Shown here: positions 5,648-5,978 of the stretch, piece after piece
Layout of the letters: each line of letters starts with the position of its first letter
Position numbering within the stretch: the first letter of the stretch is position 1
Program-made: the position numbers and the translations under genes
Source of the DNA: an uncultured Eubacteriales bacterium
Lineage (GTDB): Bacteria; Bacillota; Clostridia; Oscillospirales; Oscillospiraceae
Direction of reading: 5' to 3'
DNA length: 5,978 nt
NCBI GenBank assembly: GCA_900321335.1
Contig: ONVR01000011.1
Location: 1-5,978, forward strand
The notes under the pieces: generated by a model
What the model was told of the DNA's origin: nothing
Database searches by the model: none
Seen by the model: the letters and a program-made list of their open reading frames with translations, nothing else

Positions 5648-5667
5648 TCTATGAATTTTCTCATAGA
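5648..5667. repeat. Inverted repeat TCTATGA-N6-TCATAGA
   Basis: The perfect 7-base arms TCTATGA (5648-5654) and TCATAGA (5661-5667) are separated by 6 bases. The repeat lies between the two divergent promoters, about 43 bases upstream of the ybaK -35 box and 66 bases upstream of the lipoprotein gene's -35 box. It could be an operator for a dimeric regulator; it has no T-run and follows no gene, so it is not a terminator. Confidence 0.35.
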
Positions 5668-5733
5668 AACGGAAAAAGGGGATCGGGAGAATTGTACCAA
5701 TTGCAGAAATATTGCTTTAAATCGTAAAATTTA

Positions 5734-5762
5734 TTGACATTTCCTTCTGTCAGCGATAAAAT
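5734..5762 (+). promoter_or_regulatory. Strong sigma-A promoter of the lipoprotein gene
   Basis: A perfect -35 box TTGACA (5734-5739) is followed by a 17-base spacer and a -10 box TAAAAT (5757-5762, 5 of 6). The 25 bases upstream are AT-rich (including TAAAT...ATTTA at 5718-5733) and could serve as an UP element. It is the best promoter match in the window. The start of transcription would be near 5769, directly before a hairpin. Confidence 0.85.
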
Positions 5763-5764
5763 AC

Positions 5765-5791
5765 AAAAAATCGAGGCTATACCGCCTCGAT
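5765..5791 (-). terminator. Hairpin plus T-run in minus-strand orientation (possible antisense stop)
   Basis: The 8-bp stem ATCGAGGC (5770-5777) / GCCTCGAT (5784-5791) with loop TATACC is flanked on its left by an A-run (5765-5770). On the minus strand this reads as a stem followed by six T residues, the form of an intrinsic terminator. No minus-strand gene is visible to its right in this window, so a terminator role would concern antisense transcription. As plus-strand RNA the same hairpin would lie at the 5' end of the lipoprotein mRNA. Confidence 0.35.
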
Positions 5792-5840
5792 CCCAATGGG
5801 AAGACAGGCCCTGTCACCGTCCCGGCCTGTACGGGCGGTG
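5770..5840 (+). promoter_or_regulatory. Structured 5' leader of the lipoprotein gene with alternative stems
   Basis: The leader of about 105 bases contains a 5' hairpin (5770-5791) and then two overlapping, mutually exclusive pairings. One is ACAGGCC (5804-5810) with GGCCTGT (5824-5830). The other is CACCG-T-CCCG (5815-5824) with CGGGCGGTG (5832-5840), a 9-bp stem with one bulged base. The second stem is followed by a spacer with TTATTTT (5851-5857) and then the AAGGAGG site. The layout would allow conformational control of translation or early termination. I do not recognise any known riboswitch class in it. Confidence 0.4.
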
Positions 5841-5873
5841 AAACGGCGTGTTATTTTGTAAGGAGGAAAGAAA

Positions 5874-5978
5874 ATGAAAAAGATTATCGCACTGCTGCTT
5901 GCACTTGCCATGGTGTTTGCCCTGGCGGCCTGCGGCGGCAACAGCAAGTCCGACGACGCGGCTCCCGCGGCTGACAAC
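5874..5978 (+). CDS. Lipoprotein with type II signal peptide, N-terminal 35 residues (cut by window edge)
   Basis: Only the first 35 codons are in the window. They encode a classic lipoprotein signal: a positively charged start (MKKI), a hydrophobic core rich in Leu and Ala (residues 4-17), and the lipobox LAAC with the lipidated Cys at position 20. A polar linker rich in Ser, Asp and Ala follows (GGNSKSDDAAPAADN). The mature protein would be anchored to the outer face of the membrane. In Clostridia this kind of start is most often an ABC-transporter substrate-binding protein, but the domain itself is outside the window and the substrate cannot be named. AAGGAGG (5860-5866) sits 7 bases before the ATG. 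Expression is probably high, given the near-consensus promoter at 5734-5762, and the folded leader suggests further control. Confidence 0.85.
   Translation, partial: MKKIIALLLALAMVFALAACGGNSKSDDAAPAADN

Larger units (their letters stand above)
5549..5873. other. 325-base divergent non-coding region
   Basis: I see no credible gene here. From left to right it holds the ybaK ribosome binding site and promoter (5554-5605), a GC-rich patch with small stems (AATCCCG 5604-5610 with CGGGATT 5627-5633, and CCGG-AAATA-CCGG at 5617-5629), an inverted repeat at 5648-5667, an AT-rich stretch (about 5690-5733), a strong plus-strand promoter, and a structured leader ahead of the lipoprotein gene. Base composition shifts sharply from GC-rich to AT-rich around 5640. 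Confidence 0.7.

Noticed and set aside
5770..5840. Assignment of the leader to a known riboswitch class
   Set aside because: I compared it by eye with the guanidine, fluoride, glycine, SAM, ZTP and preQ1 consensus cores and found no convincing match, so it is reported only as a structured leader.
5777..5977. A 66-codon open frame on the minus strand at the right edge
   Set aside because: It is antisense to the lipoprotein signal peptide and contains only low-complexity Ala/Ser and Phe stretches; it is a shadow.

Overview
The window looks like a stretch of chromosome from a moderately GC-rich Clostridia member, probably Oscillospiraceae/Ruminococcaceae from a gut. This is inferred from protein style, not from a marker gene: an EFR1-type flavodoxin/ferredoxin, a DUF6873-type protein, a bacterial PH-domain protein, a Gram-positive lipoprotein signal with an Ala/Leu-rich core ending in ACGG, and strong AGGAGG/GAGGTGAT ribosome binding sites. 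I see no mobile element, phage gene, tRNA, rRNA or CRISPR array.

Layout. (1) Positions 1-1810, minus strand: a MATE-family exporter followed 25 bases later by the N-terminal part of an EFR1-family flavodoxin/ferredoxin protein that runs off the left edge. A promoter matching sigma-A consensus lies just upstream of the MATE gene and directly abuts the terminator of the next gene. (2) Positions 1874-2385, minus strand: a small soluble PH-domain (bPH_2-like) protein with an unusual His/Asp-rich tail and its own hairpin terminator. (3) Positions 2386-2593: a divergent intergenic region with a promoter on each strand and an 11-base-period direct repeat suited to an OmpR-family regulator. (4) Positions 2594-4325, plus strand: a response regulator and a sensor kinase overlapping by 11 bases, ending at a perfect 17-bp hairpin shared with the convergent operon. 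(5) Positions 4387-5548, minus strand: a two-gene operon with a YbaK/EbsC-type aminoacyl-tRNA deacylase first and a DUF6873 (GME/pentein-fold) protein second, 19 bases apart. (6) Positions 5549-5873: a 325-base non-coding region with divergent promoters, an inverted repeat and a structured leader. It precedes the start of a lipoprotein gene that leaves the window on the right.

How the parts may work together. The two-component system is divergent from the PH-domain gene, and the repeated TTGTATC site overlaps that gene's predicted -10 box. This makes the PH-domain gene the best local candidate target, but that is inference. The kinase has almost no extracytoplasmic loop, so it probably senses a signal within the membrane or from a partner protein. 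Nothing here amounts to a clearly new system. The best leads are the His/Asp-tailed PH protein beside its possible regulator, the DUF6873 protein paired with a tRNA-editing enzyme, and the folded leader of the lipoprotein gene.
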